A DNA stretch of 64,000 bases from Chrysaora quinquecirrha (Eukaryota > Cnidaria > Scyphozoa > Semaeostomeae > Pelagiidae), in assembly GCA_014526335.1 (NCBI GenBank), contig JACTAT010000029.1, positions 1 to 64,000 of the forward strand, read 5' to 3'. Position 1 is the first letter of the stretch. Each line of letters begins with the position of its first letter. A program made the position numbers and the translations under genes. Below are positions 22,326-34,518 of the stretch, in pieces. The notes below the pieces were generated by a model. The model was not told the origin of the DNA and searched no databases. It saw nothing but the letters and a program-made list of their open reading frames with translations.

Positions 22326-23221
22326 CTCCTTAAAAATATTATTCAATATGAAAGATTGATGTAGCCAACCCCTCCCCAGTTCAGAAAAAATAGAAATAGG
22401 AATAATATGGATATGATTAAAAATATGATGCAACATTGCTTTAAAGTTAAAAGTTATGAAGCCTTTGCATAGGTCAGATTTGAAGGTACCACAACCGTCA
22501 CCGCGGTCCGGCAAAGTGCTGAGATACAAGAAAACATAACATTAACTACTGCTTCATCAAATCAAACTTAACGAAATTACTCATAAAAATATCAAGTTTA
22601 AGTAAGAAATGAAATTAACAAGATGCGATATTAGCTAATAAGAATTATCGTGCCATGGGTAACAGCGATGAAAAACGAAAGGAGATCGGTAAGCACAGAA
22701 TTTTGACTCGCAATCAATTGGCTTTTTCCGAAAAGGAAATGGTCATTCCTTGAGGAAATGAAAACTGAATTAGGTCTACCTCGCCACGAAATTCACTTTG
22801 TCAACCAGACATTTGATAAACCTTGTCTCTCACAATGCGAGCTCGTACATGCTTATATATAACAAAATTTGCTTTTAATCTTCACTACTTTCAATATGCA
22901 CACATTTATTTCTCTTTATAAAAAACAGCATATTAAATAAATAATCGTGACATTTAAATGCGATGATATACATAATATACAAGATAAGGTATCTTGAAAA
23001 TAATTTTTTTCTTTTTTGCGGTTTCAAGATATCCTTTATTTCGGTAACTTTTTTTATGTATAAATTCCGCTCTCTAGAAATGTTTTTTTGATTCCAGTTG
23101 TGAAATGAAACAGCCTGAATATGTTGAATATATGCATATGTATATAATTCTCAATGGAAGTTTGTAATCCAAACACGAAACAACTCGAAACATAACACAG
23201 AAAACTCTAAGGTACTATCAT
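22326..23221. other. no gene recognised
   Basis: AT-rich part of the FB-L loop; one 141-codon minus-strand frame overlaps the inverted repeat and has no recognisable features. Confidence 0.4.
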
Positions 23222-23827
23222 CAGTGGCGTGGTGGCCGGGGGGGGCAGGGCACTTGCCCCCCCAGCGACGGAAAATCAGAGGGCGCCGAAGGCGCTCCAA
23301 CTCTTCAAAGGGGCGCCAAAAGCTCTTTGGAAACACACGGGCCAACATCTTGATACAGCAGATGAAGTTGAAAATGAAATCGAAGCAGACCCTGAAGACA
23401 TGCCAGATAGTTACCAGGCAGTAGAAATTAATAAGATGCCGTTATTTTCTGATGTTCTGCAGCTTCTTTGTCACCCGCAATACCATTTGCTGGATGCGTA
23501 CCCAGTCTTGAGCAAAGTCTTTGCTATCGCAGTGGCCATTCCTGTCAGCTCTTCAACAGCTGAACGCACCTTTTCTACCCTGAAACGAGTCAAATCTCGA
23601 ATGCGATCCTCCATGGTGCAAGACCGATTAGAAGGCCTGCTACTGATGACATTTGAGCGGAAGATTTGCTGGTCCCTTGATTATGGTGAATTAATTGACA
23701 CTTTCGGGCATGGTTCTCAAGAACTGTCAAAAGCACGAATTGAATTGTACAAACGGCGTTTTTTTCTATGGGGCGCCAAAAAAGGGCTTGTGCCCCCCCG
23801 GCCGATGTGGAGCCACCACGCCACTGA
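23222..23827 (+). mobile_element. internally deleted hAT element carrying only the transposase C-terminus
   Basis: Inverted ends CAGTGGCGTGGTGGC and GAGCCACCACGCCACTG bound about 606 bp. Nearly the whole interior is one frame (about 23300-23790) with the hAT dimerisation signature PVSSSTAERTFSTLKRVKS and RLEGLLLMTFERK. The catalytic core is absent, so this is a non-autonomous deletion derivative of a ZMYM1-type hAT. A clean 8-bp duplication is not seen; ATCAT occurs next to both ends. Confidence 0.8.
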
Positions 23828-24159
23828 ATCATGTAGCAGCATCCGCAATGTATGACACTGTTTATTGCCTTTTCCTATTGCATTAATTGCCTTTAAGATA
23901 TTGTCTGGATAAATTTAGTTAATTTTACTGAAGAACGGTGCAAATATCAAATCAACATTACAATAAATTACAATAGAAAAAACCAATGTGCACATAGAGG
24001 GCTTTGAAGAGTATGTATCAATACTGGCAAACCCGGACAAAACTTGCCAAATTCCCAAAACCCTACTAACCAGTTGGAGTCTGGCCGCAGTCTAGAAAAC
24101 CCCCAAAACTCTAAATAAATTAAAATTACCAAAAAATAAATTGCTATATGTCTCCCCAT

Positions 24160-25056
24160 GTTTGTATATATGTGTGCCTACCATGTGCCGCACAAAACAC
24201 ACGAACCACATGAATCAGCATCCACCCTCTGACTCCCCATATATATGTGTGCCTACCAATGTGCCACATAAAACACACGAACCACAAGAATCAGCATCCA
24301 CTCTCTGACTCTCCATGTGTGTATATATGTGTGCCTACCTATGTGCCACACAAAACACACCAACCACATGAATCAGCATCCACCCTCTGACTCTCCATGT
24401 GTGTATATATGTGTGCCTACCATGTGCCACACAAAACACACGAACCACAAGAATCAGCATCGACCCTCTGACTCTCCATGTGTGTATATATGTGTGCCTA
24501 CTATGTGCCACACAAAACACACGAACCACAAGAATCAGCATCGACCCTCTGACTCCCCATGTGTGTATATATGTGTGCCTACCCATGTGCCACACAAAAC
24601 ACACGAACCACATGAATCAGCATCGACCCTCTGACTCTCCATGTGTGTATATATGTGTGCCTACCTAGGTGCCACACAAAACACACGAACCACAAGAATC
24701 AGCATCGACCCTCTGACTCTCCATGTGTGTATATATGTGTGCCTACCTAGGTGCCACACAAAACACACGAACCACATGAATCAGCATCGACCCTCTGACT
24801 CTCCATGTGTGTATATATGTGTGCCTACCTATGTGCCACACAAAACACACGAACCACATGAATCAGCACCGACCCTCTGACTCCCCATGTGTGTATATAT
24901 GTGTGCCTACTATGTGCCACACAAAACACACGAACCACAAGAATCAGCATCGACCCTCTGACTCCCCATGTGTGTATATATGTGTGCCTACCCATGTGCC
25001 ACACAAAACACACGAACCACATGAATCAGCATCGACCCTCTGACTCTCCATGTGTG
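24160..25056 (+). repeat. 82-bp satellite array, right arm of FB-L (inner part)
   Basis: About 11 units of the same 82-bp satellite as 17456-20248 but in inverse orientation (TGTGCCACACAAAACACACG, CATGAATCAGCATCGACC). It stops where the Gypsy insertion begins, and resumes at 39565. Confidence 0.95.
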
Positions 25057-25241
25057 TGTTGCGATAATCGATATTGTGGATTTGAAACAAGAAAGTATTG
25101 ATTGAAAATTTGCAGCGGAAGAATTTATTATCTCAATAACTCCTTGTTACAAAAAGCGATCGCCTATTTTCAAGAATCAAAAAAATCAAAAAAAATCCAA
25201 CGGTTACACAAAAAAAACGTGCTCTGACCCAGTCCTCCACA
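25057..25241 (-). repeat. LTR 1 (3' LTR of copy 1)
   Basis: 185 bp, TG...CA ends: starts TGTTGCGATAATCG and ends CAGTCCTCCACA on +. Confidence 0.95.
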
Positions 25242-25253
25242 CTCTCCCCCTCT
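25242..25253 (-). other. polypurine tract of copy 1
   Basis: AGAGGGGGAGAG on the minus strand directly abuts the 3' LTR, the expected plus-strand primer site. The same tract follows LTR 2 for copy 2 (32405-32416). Confidence 0.8.
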
Positions 25254-25909
25254 AAAATAAAGAAGTGGTCCAGAGGACAGAATGTTATAGCTTGAAGCTA
25301 AAAAGTTGTATTTATATAAAGAGTCCTAAGAGTCCTTTCTTGATCTTCTTTCTTCTAAAAGTGTTCTGTGTAACATCGCAAGACGGTGGTACCGAGTCCG
25401 TTGTAATGTTCTTCACACTTCAGAAACAAAATCTTTGGCAAGTCTCCAGTAAGTTTTCTCTTTCTTCTTTGCCAACTGGGAATACGAATGCGTAAGTCGC
25501 GTTCAAGATAGTTCTGTTCAAGATCTAATGATCTCTGACTATACGAGCAATTTACTCTTTAAAGGTAAGGAGTGCGAATTGAAGTTACGGAGGTTCTGGA
25601 ACAATAAGTCAGCAGTTATAAATACGATAAAATACTAGTTCTCCTGAGCGTCGTATCGGTAAGGAACCACAACTTTTACGAAAGTATCTGACGACAATGA
25701 CGATATCTTCTGTGACGTTGACTTATGACAACGAAATAGCTAAGTGGGTGCTTAGGATTGAACTCCTCTTACAGTCACGGTGGAAATACGTGCTTTATAG
25801 TCCCCTCATTTCCGACAGGTATTACGACAGGTCTTTCAGAATAAATGTAAATATTGTACTTTTAAAATAAATAACGCGAATATCAATAGCTTTTCAATTC
25901 TGAGGTATT
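25254..25909. other. noncoding 3' region of Gypsy copy 1
   Basis: Between the end of the Pol tail and the polypurine tract. No envelope-like frame; identical region in copy 2 at 32417-33072. Confidence 0.6.
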
Positions 25910-26932
25910 TTAAGTCGTAACAAGTGGCGGTGGAGCTGGGTGTCCATAAGGTACAAAACCATACGCAAGTGGATACCCGAAATTCGGATAGAAGAGTTTC
26001 GGAGTGCAAGCGATGTTTTGGACGTTATACTGTGGAAACGAAATCGGATTTCCCAACCTCGTATACTGCAGGGTATCTGGAGGACGACGATAACGTTGCG
26101 GATGCACATACTCGCGTGGTGATGACACTAATGGTGATGTGGGACTTGAGTCACCGACTACTGGGTCTAAGTCTTCTGCAGGAGTATCGGGAGATGTCTG
26201 GTGCTCATGTATTTCTGGCATAGCCGGCAGTGCTTCTGGAGTTGGTCCACTCTCAGCAGTATCGGCATTGTCTACAGCTTCACTCTCATTGCTAGCATTT
26301 GACCTAGCATTGCCAACACTTTCTTGCTGCAGGCTTTCTTCAGGATTTTGGGCTGAATGTCTTGCTGGTGTTACGGCGTCTAAATGGCGATTTGGAACAA
26401 AGATCAGAGCGTCATCTTCATCGTCAGAAGAATACTGTGTTTCAACAAACCTATTCTGGTCATTCCTTGGCTGACGTCGCCTCTGTTGGTTGTTACGGTT
26501 CTCCGTCTTGTTCCTCTTATTTTGGCCGTTGCTGGGTGGGATCTCGATTGGCAACTCGTTGCACGGTAGAAGCAAGTTGCGATGCAAAACACGTTTTCGG
26601 GAACTCGGATCTTTCTCAGAAACAACTTCGTAAACGGGACTGCTTTCATTCAAACGTCGGACCACTCTATGTACGTCCTGTTCCCAATGGGCTCTTAGTT
26701 TTCCTGGCCCTCCGCGCTCACTGAGGTTGCGAACTAGTACCCGATCATTTTCTTGTAATATACTTGATGGTACTCGAGGGTCATAACTGTGCTTTGCTCT
26801 TGCCTGTGAAGCTTGTGAACGGTCGGATGCTATTTGGTATGCCTCTTTCATTGCTGTTTTCCATCTTTTCACATATTCCGAGTGATCTGCTCTCCTAGTT
26901 GAACTCCATGATCGACCTGTTTTAAAGATCAA
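25910..26932 (-). CDS. Gypsy copy 1: integrase C-terminal region and Pro/Ser-rich tail
   Basis: 340 codons. It begins after the integrase core, carries [20 protein letters not shown] and [20 protein letters not shown], the SH3-like C-terminal domain of Gypsy integrases, then a long low-complexity tail ([19 protein letters not shown], acidic SSDDEDD, Pro-rich) of unknown role. Separated from the upstream integrase frame by homopolymer-length changes near 26968-27060. Confidence 0.75.
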   Translation of the reverse strand: MIFKTGRSWSSTRRADHSEYVKRWKTAMKEAYQIASDRSQASQARAKHSYDPRVPSSILQENDRVLVRNLSERGGPGKLRAHWEQDVHRVVRRLNESSPVYEVVSEKDPSSRKRVLHRNLLLPCNELPIEIPPSNGQNKRNKTENRNNQQRRRQPRNDQNRFVETQYSSDDEDDALIFVPNRHLDAVTPARHSAQNPEESLQQESVGNARSNASNESEAVDNADTAESGPTPEALPAMPEIHEHQTSPDTPAEDLDPVVGDSSPTSPLVSSPREYVHPQRYRRPPDTLQYTRLGNPISFPQYNVQNIACTPKLFYPNFGYPLAYGFVPYGHPAPPPLVTT

Positions 26933-27038
26933 ATCAACAGGTAGCCTTGGATCACGTCCAAAGAGTAAGAAAAATGGTGAAAAGCCTGTACTAGAGTGCT
27001 TGGTACAATTGTAAGCGTGTGTAACTTTGTTCAGGTAA

Positions 27039-27716
27039 TCAGCCCAGCGAGACTTTTTTGTTTTCTGGAAGTGTTCTTAACATGCCTAGCAAGGTTTGGT
27101 TGAAGCGTTCAACCTGGCCATTGCCTTGTGGGTGATACGGTGTTGTTCGTGAGTGGCCCACACCACAAAGTGCCTCAAGATTTGCCATCAGCTCATTTTC
27201 AAACTCCCCTCCCTGGTCATGATGGAGGCGGCCAGGGAAGCCAAAGTGTAGGATAAAATCATTATATATCTTACTAGCAACAGTCTTGGCCGATTTGTTC
27301 TTTGTAGCATATGTTTGCGCGAACCTTGTGAAATGGTCCATAATAACCAGCACATATTCATAGCCTCCCACACTTTTTTCGAGGTGAAGAAAGTCTATTG
27401 AGACAAGTTCGAATGGTTGGGTGGTCACAATACTCTGTAATGGTGCTCTTCCTGGGATGTGCGGCTTTCTTTGTTTGATACAGGAACAATGTTTGGCAAT
27501 GAAAGTCTCAATGTCTTGTCGCATGTAAGGCCAGTAAAACCGTTGGACTGCTAACTGTATAACACGATCACTGCTCAAATGACCCATTTCACTGTGTAAT
27601 TCTTGATATATAACACGATGAAACTTCTTTGGCAGCACAATTTGATTGTTTTCACTGGTCTTTCGACACAGAAGCCCTTCGTCTGAGATGTACAGTTTCT
27701 CCCAATCCCGCATCAA
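27039..27716 (-). CDS. Gypsy copy 1: integrase zinc and catalytic domains
   Basis: Contains the HHCC zinc motif ([14 protein letters not shown]... then HCSCIKQRK) and the DDE core: [23 protein letters not shown] and [12 protein letters not shown]. This segment is uninterrupted here but broken in copy 2 at about 34514-34535. Frame is lost at its end near the run of T at 27055-27060. Confidence 0.85.
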   Translation of the reverse strand: MMRDWEKLYISDEGLLCRKTSENNQIVLPKKFHRVIYQELHSEMGHLSSDRVIQLAVQRFYWPYMRQDIETFIAKHCSCIKQRKPHIPGRAPLQSIVTTQPFELVSIDFLHLEKSVGGYEYVLVIMDHFTRFAQTYATKNKSAKTVASKIYNDFILHFGFPGRLHHDQGGEFENELMANLEALCGVGHSRTTPYHPQGNGQVERFNQTLLGMLRTLPENKKVSLG

Positions 27717-27745
27717 TATTCTGACTCCTGGGGCTGCATGTGTGA

Positions 27746-29519
27746 TTACGTCCTTTGAGGGCTTTTCTCCTTGGCTTTAAATCGCAGCACCGGAGCAATA
27801 ATGGAATCCGACTGTTGGGCTTGCAAGATATCATTTGATGTGATGGTCGTAAACACGAGTCCATTTGAACTGACTGGTTGCTGATCAAGTTCTACAGCTT
27901 CAGCATTGGTGGGTAGACACATTATCCAGGGCACTAGGCCATTGTGCTGTGCCGACATAGCTACAGCTGTAGCTTGAAGAATATCAGGTGACAATTCATT
28001 TGTACACAATTTCATCACATCCTCTATGTTACTTGGCATTCTTGACAGAACATCAGCATCAACGTTTGTCTTTCCTGGTCTATACTTTACTGTGAACCGA
28101 AAATCAGCAAGCTCTGATACCCAGCGATGTCCTGTCGCGTTCAATTTAGCTGTAGAGAGGACATATGTAAGGGGTTATTATCCGTGAAGACTGTAAAGAT
28201 GGTGCATAGAACAGAAAATCACGGAAGTGATCGCATACTGCCCATTTCAGTGCTAAGAACTCTAGTTTGCCACTGTGTAAGTGATAGTTCTTTTCTGCAG
28301 TTGTCAAAGTCCTTGAAGCATAGCCAATAACACGCAATATGCCATCTTGTTCTTGATACAAAACAGCTCCTAGGCCTGACGCACTAGCATCGGTATGTAG
28401 GACAAACGGTAGATTGAAGTCTGGGTAAGCAAGCAATGGCGGTGATGACAGGCAGTCAATAAGCTTATTCAACGCTTGCTGATGATGGCTCTGCCAAGCA
28501 ATCGGTGCTGTTGACGGAACAGTAATTTGCTTCTTGTGTTGACGATTAGTCTTTAAATTCTTCTGTGGGCTGGACTCCTTATCTTGTTGCGGCCGCTTCT
28601 GCAATAATTCAAATAAGGGCTTCGCAGTCTGTGAAAAGTTCTGTATATACTTCCTGTAATAATTGAGAAATCCAATAATCCGTCGTACATCACCAACAGT
28701 TTTTGGTTTGCTATCTCGCAGCTGGTGGATAGCTTCTATGTTTGACGTGTCCATGTGGTAACCTTGTTCACAAATTATATGTCCCAGGTACTTAACTTGA
28801 TGCTTAAAGAGTTCGCATTTCTTTGGTTTGAGTTTAAGTCCGTTACTTCGTAATCGCTCTAATACAGTTGACAAGTGCTGAATGTGTGACTTAAAATCCG
28901 GACTGAAAACGATAAGATCATCAAGGTACGGAATACAGAATTCGTCACGGATTCCCTCCAGGCAATGTTCCATGTACCTCTGAAACCCCCCTGGGGCATT
29001 GGTGAGGCCAAAGGGAATCCTGACCCATTCGTACAGGCCCCAGGGGGTAATGAATGCAGTCAGGTGCCGGGAGTCTTCCTGAACAAAGCCCTGGTGGTAG
29101 GCCTTCCCTTGGTCAAGTAGGGAAAACCAACGATTTCCACCAAGACTTTGAAGCGTTTCATCTATTCGCGGCAATGGATGACGGTCTTGTATAGTACGAG
29201 AATTCAATAAGCGATAGTCCACGCAAAGCCGTAAGCTGCCATCCTTCTTCCTTACACAAACCACTGGACTGGAATAATTTGAGCGAGATTTGACAATCCA
29301 GCCTTTATTCAGCAAGTCCTCCAGATGTTGCTTAACTTCAGCATATAATGGCTTTGGTATTGCCGTGTAGGTTTTTTTGGACTGGTTTTGGATCTGACAA
29401 CTTAATTGGTAACTGCAGTTCCTCAGCACAACCAATATCATTTTCAGACGACGAAAATGACTCTGCGTTTGACAGCAGCATGTCTTCAGCAATTTTTCGC
29501 TGTTGACCATCCAAACCAC
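27746..29519 (-). pseudogene. Gypsy copy 1: reverse transcriptase and RNase H in two frames
   Basis: 28146-29519 carries RT ([42 protein letters not shown] with the YLDD active site) and RNase H ([19 protein letters not shown]). The last RNase H part continues in another frame at 27746-28144 ([20 protein letters not shown]). The break lies near 28170-28200, where G and A runs are one base shorter than in copy 2. Confidence 0.8.
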
Positions 29520-30930
29520 TCAAGTCAAATTGTTTTAGGAAGTCAGGATGGATGTCTTGCTTTGCAGCCTCTGGAAGATCCATAGATGGTTGCTGTACAT
29601 CAGATTGCATTTGATTACTCTCAATGACAGGGGGGCTGCGTAATTTGGTCTCAATGGGAACTACTGATTTGACAGGTTCTAACCTTCCCAAAACAGTACG
29701 AGCTTTGAGCAGAATTTTGTGATTTGTTGCGTTATAGATAGATAAATTGACTCTGTGTGATTGACCCTTCGACAAAGTCAGTAATACTTGGTTTACTTCT
29801 AGACCATGAGGCCATGGTTCAGTTTCATCAGGCTCAAACAGAGCTTGAGTTTTAAATTCATTTACTACACAACCTGTACGGCATGAAACTCTCACACTTT
29901 GCTTGGGTGCAATCCAAACATTGCGCTTGGGTGTTTTACAGTACCTAACTGGATGTCTTTATCGGCTCGCAGAAACGACATAAGGGCTTCAACTGTCTCA
30001 GGTTGTTTCTTAAACGAGGCTGTCATTGCATTAAACAACAAATTTGAAGACTCCAATCCTTGAATACCATCGTTTTGAGACACAATAATTGGATTCTTGA
30101 CTACTTCTTCAATGACATTGTAGCCAATAATAGGGTTTGCAAGGCTGTTTCCAGTCACCAAGAATGGTACAATGATAGGAGAAGGGTCTTGCTCTCCTGA
30201 AAGGCTAAATGCTAATTCCACATACCCACAATAAGGAATAGGGGTGTCGTTTGCAGCTCTGACATCAAGCCTTGTATGTACACCTAACAAAGTTGCTAAG
30301 TTTTTAAGTTCTATTTCTCCAAAATTTGATCTGAGGAATGACCTTGAAATCACTGAAACTTGGGAACCAGTGTCCCATAGTGCTTTAGTTTTATACCATT
30401 CAGATTACAGTCAATAATGCATTTATTACCAACCAAGGATGAGATTTTGGCATATTCCTTTGGTGATAAATGTGTCATAGAGTCACTAATTTGAATTTCA
30501 TTGCTTTTAGACAAAATATTCAGTGCCTTACAACAACTTTGGTGTTGAGACCAGTGTTTCTTTTGGCATGACACATTACAATATTTTGCAACACGACATG
30601 AAGCACAAATCAACAATTCTATACCCAATGTCCCTTGTTTTCTACAAAAATGGCAAGCTTCTAATTGGGGCTGATCTACGACTACACCGTGCCCCCCTGA
30701 TGCAGTCGCGGTTGGTTTCCCTGGGCCAGTCTTTTTCTACAGCCATAGGAAAAATGGTCATCTGAGCCACAAAAGAAGCAATGGTCACATTTTTCAGCTT
30801 TACTTTCTTCACAAGATTTACATTTTTGCTTAGGTTTTCGTATCTTGGCCTGGGGCATCTCTCTTGCAGGACTCTGGGTACTTTTTTTTAAAGCATCAAC
30901 ATCTGATCTTAATGCATTTAATGCAGCCAA
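29338..30930 (-). pseudogene. Gypsy copy 1: zinc knuckle, MYND-like finger, protease and linker in several frames
   Basis: 30682-30930 has a CCHC zinc knuckle ([14 protein letters not shown]). 30350-30628 has a MYND-like finger ([19 protein letters not shown]). 29892-30353 has the protease body, and 29338-29895 the linker to RT. Each junction is a one-base homopolymer difference from copy 2 (for example T5 at 30732-30736 against T4 at 37894-37897). Whether any break is biological cannot be told from one assembly. Confidence 0.75.
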
Positions 30931-32116
30931 AATCTGGTCCTGTTTTGGTTGTTTTGGGTGTACTTTTCAGGTTTTTCCACAGGTGCAGTTGAAACACTTG
31001 CAGCTTGCACCTTCTGCAACTTTTTATTAGCGCTGGTGAATTTGTTGACTCTCTCTTTTTCAATTGACATTGCCAAATTCATTTCCCTAATTAGGGTTTC
31101 ATCAGGAATCCTTTCATCTTTGAGAAAGGGTCTCATTCTGCTTCGAATTGTATCATCAATGAGGCCTGTCTCGACTGAGTGAACAAAACGGTTTGAACAT
31201 GATTTGCATCAAATTTTATAACAGCATTTTGTTCTTGGCTTGAAACAATGATTTGCTCACGCAATTTTAGACAGCGCATTAGAAAATTCAAGGAAGACTC
31301 ATTTTTTTCTTGCACTATGTTACTTAATTCCTGATAAGCTTCTGTGGGGGTCTTTTCACAGTAATGGCTTTGCAGAATTTTTCTTAAATCTCCCAAAGTC
31401 AGGCTTTTTTTGCTCTCAAGATAAGACTTTAAATGTAAGGCTGGGGAAATAGCTTGAATTACCCCATCTACAACATCTCTTTCAGAATATCCCTTGGCTA
31501 GACCACTTTCTATTTGCTTGTCTAAACTATTAAATGAAATGTGACCTTTATCATTTGAAATGTTGCCATTGATTTTGAAATCTTTGACCCTCAACATAGT
31601 GCCAAGAGCTTGTAAATTCTTATCTACTTGAGGCTTACCTTTCTTTGAATTGGCATTACTTTCTGCTTGATTTTTAGAAATATTTATACTAATCTTTTTC
31701 AGTGACTCTTGGGCTTTATTGATCTGTGCCTCCTTTTCCTTGAGCAATTTCTCCATGGCTTCATACTCTTTCTTCACCTGCTCCACTAAAGCTTTTCCTT
31801 TCTCCAATTCTCCTCTTTCTCTCTCCATATCTTCATCACTATTTCCTTTGTCCTCTGTTTCTTCTAGGTAGGACTCCTCTAATGGTGGTGGGTCTCCAAC
31901 TATTGACTTCATCAATGCTTCCAAGAACTCCATGTTATCTCTCTCATCCTGGCCCAAACTTTTCTCGATTGCCGTTCTTATCAGCCTTATAACAGCGATT
32001 TTTGACAACTCTTCTTGCAAATCCACAATCCCCAATTTCACTGCAACTTCTTTCAGATCGTTCAGTGTTAATTCGAGCAATTTGGACTCCACACTAAGCT
32101 GCAAATCCTCTGCCAT
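30918..32116 (-). pseudogene. Gypsy copy 1: Gag, one frame break
   Basis: Same 399-residue Gag as copy 2 but split near 31185-31188, where four A are present against five in copy 2 (38344-38348). See copy 2 for domain content. Confidence 0.8.
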
Positions 32117-32219
32117 GACGAGACGTAAAATCCAAAATAACTTAGGCCATCAGCATGCAGAACCCGAATTCACGCAGGCATTTAAAAATCCACAAAACAA
32201 ACTACCATCAGCTACCAAA

Positions 32220-32404
32220 TGTTGCGATAATCGATATTGTGGATTTGAAACAAGAAAGTATTGATTGAAAATTTGCAGCGGAAGAATTTATTATCTCAAT
32301 AACTCCTTGTTACAAAAAGCGATCGCCTATTTTCAAGAATCAAAAAAATCAAAAAAAATCCAACGGTTACACAAAAAAAACGTGCTCTGACCCAGTCCTC
32401 CACA
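32220..32404 (-). repeat. LTR 2, shared by both Gypsy copies
   Basis: 185 bp, same sequence as LTRs 1 and 3; serves as 5' LTR of copy 1 and 3' LTR of copy 2. A TGGTAGCTGATGG primer-binding-like site lies just inside copy 1 (32205-32217). Confidence 0.95.
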
Positions 32405-33072
32405 CTCTCCCCCTCTAAAATAAAGAAGTGGTCCAGAGGACAGAATGTTATAGCTTGAAGCTAAAAAGTTGTATTTATATAAAGAGTCCTAAGAGTCCTT
32501 TCTTGATCTTCTTTCTTCTAAAAGTGTTCTGTGTAACATCGCAAGACGGTGGTACCGAGTCCGTTGTAATGTTCTTCACACTTCAGAAACAAAATCTTTG
32601 GCAAGTCTCCAGTAAGTTTTCTCTTTCTTCTTTGCCAACTGGGAATACGAATGCGTAAGTCGCGTTCAAGATAGTTCTGTTCAAGATCTAATGATCTCTG
32701 ACTATACGAGCAATTTACTCTTTAAAGGTAAGGAGTGCGAATTGAAGTTACGGAGGTTCTGGAACAATAAGTCAGCAGTTATAAATACGATAAAATACTA
32801 GTTCTCCTGAGCGTCGTATCGGTAAGGAACCACAACTTTTACGAAAGTATCTGACGACAATGACGATATCTTCTGTGACGTTGACTTATGACAACGAAAT
32901 AGCTAAGTGGGTGCTTAGGATTGAACTCCTCTTACAGTCACGGTGGAAATACGTGCTTTATAGTCCCCTCATTTCCGACAGGTATTACGACAGGTCTTTC
33001 AGAATAAATGTAAATATTGTACTTTTAAAATAAATAACGCGAATATCAATAGCTTTTCAATTCTGAGGTATT
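32405..33072. other. noncoding 3' region of Gypsy copy 2 with polypurine tract
   Basis: Polypurine tract at 32405-32416, then sequence identical to 25254-25909, with no gene. Confidence 0.6.
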
Positions 33073-34095
33073 TTAAGTCGTAACAAGTGGCGGTGGAGCT
33101 GGGTGTCCATAAGGTACAAAACCATACGCAAGTGGATACCCGAAATTCGGATAGAAGAGTTTCGGAGTGCAAGCGATGTTTTGGACGTTATACTGTGGAA
33201 ACGAAATCGGATTTCCCAACCTCGTATACTGCAGGGTATCTGGAGGACGACGATAACGTTGCGGATGCACATACTCGCGTGGTGATGACACTAATGGTGA
33301 TGTGGGACTTGAGTCACCGACTACTGGGTCTAAGTCTTCTGCAGGAGTATCGGGAGATGTCTGGTGCTCATGTATTTCTGGCATAGCCGGCAGTGCTTCT
33401 GGAGTTGGTCCACTCTCAGCAGTATCGGCATTGTCTACAGCTTCACTCTCATTGCTAGCATTTGACCTAGCATTGCCAACACTTTCTTGCTGCAGGCTTT
33501 CTTCAGGATTTTGGGCTGAATGTCTTGCTGGTGTTACGGCGTCTAAATGGCGATTTGGAACAAAGATCAGAGCGTCATCTTCATCGTCAGAAGAATACTG
33601 TGTTTCAACAAACCTATTCTGGTCATTCCTTGGCTGACGTCGCCTCTGTTGGTTGTTACGGTTCTCCGTCTTGTTCCTCTTATTTTGGCCGTTGCTGGGT
33701 GGGATCTCGATTGGCAACTCGTTGCACGGTAGAAGCAAGTTGCGATGCAAAACACGTTTTCGGGAACTCGGATCTTTCTCAGAAACAACTTCGTAAACGG
33801 GACTGCTTTCATTCAAACGTCGGACCACTCTATGTACGTCCTGTTCCCAATGGGCTCTTAGTTTTCCTGGCCCTCCGCGCTCACTGAGGTTGCGAACTAG
33901 TACCCGATCATTTTCTTGTAATATACTTGATGGTACTCGAGGGTCATAACTGTGCTTTGCTCTTGCCTGTGAAGCTTGTGAACGGTCGGATGCTATTTGG
34001 TATGCCTCTTTCATTGCTGTTTTCCATCTTTTCACATATTCCGAGTGATCTGCTCTCCTAGTTGAACTCCATGATCGACCTGTTTTAAAGATCAA
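33073..34095 (-). CDS. Gypsy copy 2: integrase C-terminal region and Pro/Ser-rich tail
   Basis: Identical product to 25910-26932: SH3-like integrase C-terminus followed by a basic, acidic and Pro/Ser-rich tail of about 200 residues. Overlaps the preceding integrase-core frame by 4 bases. Confidence 0.75.
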   Translation of the reverse strand: MIFKTGRSWSSTRRADHSEYVKRWKTAMKEAYQIASDRSQASQARAKHSYDPRVPSSILQENDRVLVRNLSERGGPGKLRAHWEQDVHRVVRRLNESSPVYEVVSEKDPSSRKRVLHRNLLLPCNELPIEIPPSNGQNKRNKTENRNNQQRRRQPRNDQNRFVETQYSSDDEDDALIFVPNRHLDAVTPARHSAQNPEESLQQESVGNARSNASNESEAVDNADTAESGPTPEALPAMPEIHEHQTSPDTPAEDLDPVVGDSSPTSPLVSSPREYVHPQRYRRPPDTLQYTRLGNPISFPQYNVQNIACTPKLFYPNFGYPLAYGFVPYGHPAPPPLVTT

Positions 34096-34514
34096 ATCAA
34101 CAGGTAGCCTTGGATCACGTCCAAAGAGTAAGAAAATGGTGAAAAGCCTGTACTAGAGTGCTTGGTACAATTGTAAGCGTGTGTAACTTTGTTCAGGTAA
34201 TCAGCCCAGCGAGACTTTTTGTTTTCTGGAAGTGTTCTTAACATGCCTAGCAAGGTTTGGTTGAAGCGTTCAACCTGGCCATTGCCTTGTGGGTGATACG
34301 GTGTTGTTCGTGAGTGGCCCACACCACAAAGTGCCTCAAGATTTGCCATCAGCTCATTTTCAAACTCCCCTCCCTGGTCATGATGGAGGCGGCCAGGGAA
34401 GCCAAAGTGTAGGATAAAATCATTATATATCTTACTAGCAACAGTCTTGGCCGATTTGTTCTTTGTAGCATATGTTTGCGCGAACCTTGTGAAATGGTCC
34501 ATAATAACCAGCAC
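34092..34514 (-). CDS. Gypsy copy 2: integrase catalytic core
   Basis: 140 codons starting [17 protein letters not shown], with [10 protein letters not shown] and [12 protein letters not shown]. Separated from the long Pol frame by missing C and T in runs near 34528-34538, where copy 1 is continuous. Confidence 0.8.
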   Translation of the reverse strand: MLVIMDHFTRFAQTYATKNKSAKTVASKIYNDFILHFGFPGRLHHDQGGEFENELMANLEALCGVGHSRTTPYHPQGNGQVERFNQTLLGMLRTLPENKKSRWADYLNKVTHAYNCTKHSSTGFSPFSYSLDVIQGYLLI

Positions 34515-34518
34515 ATAT

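Noticed and set aside
22104..22529. 141-codon frame on the minus strand
   Set aside because: Composition is that of random AT-rich DNA, no motif, and it overlaps a diverged inverted repeat.
32405..33072. Possible envelope gene in the Gypsy 3' region
   Set aside because: Only short frames, with no signal peptide or membrane segments; the region is noncoding.
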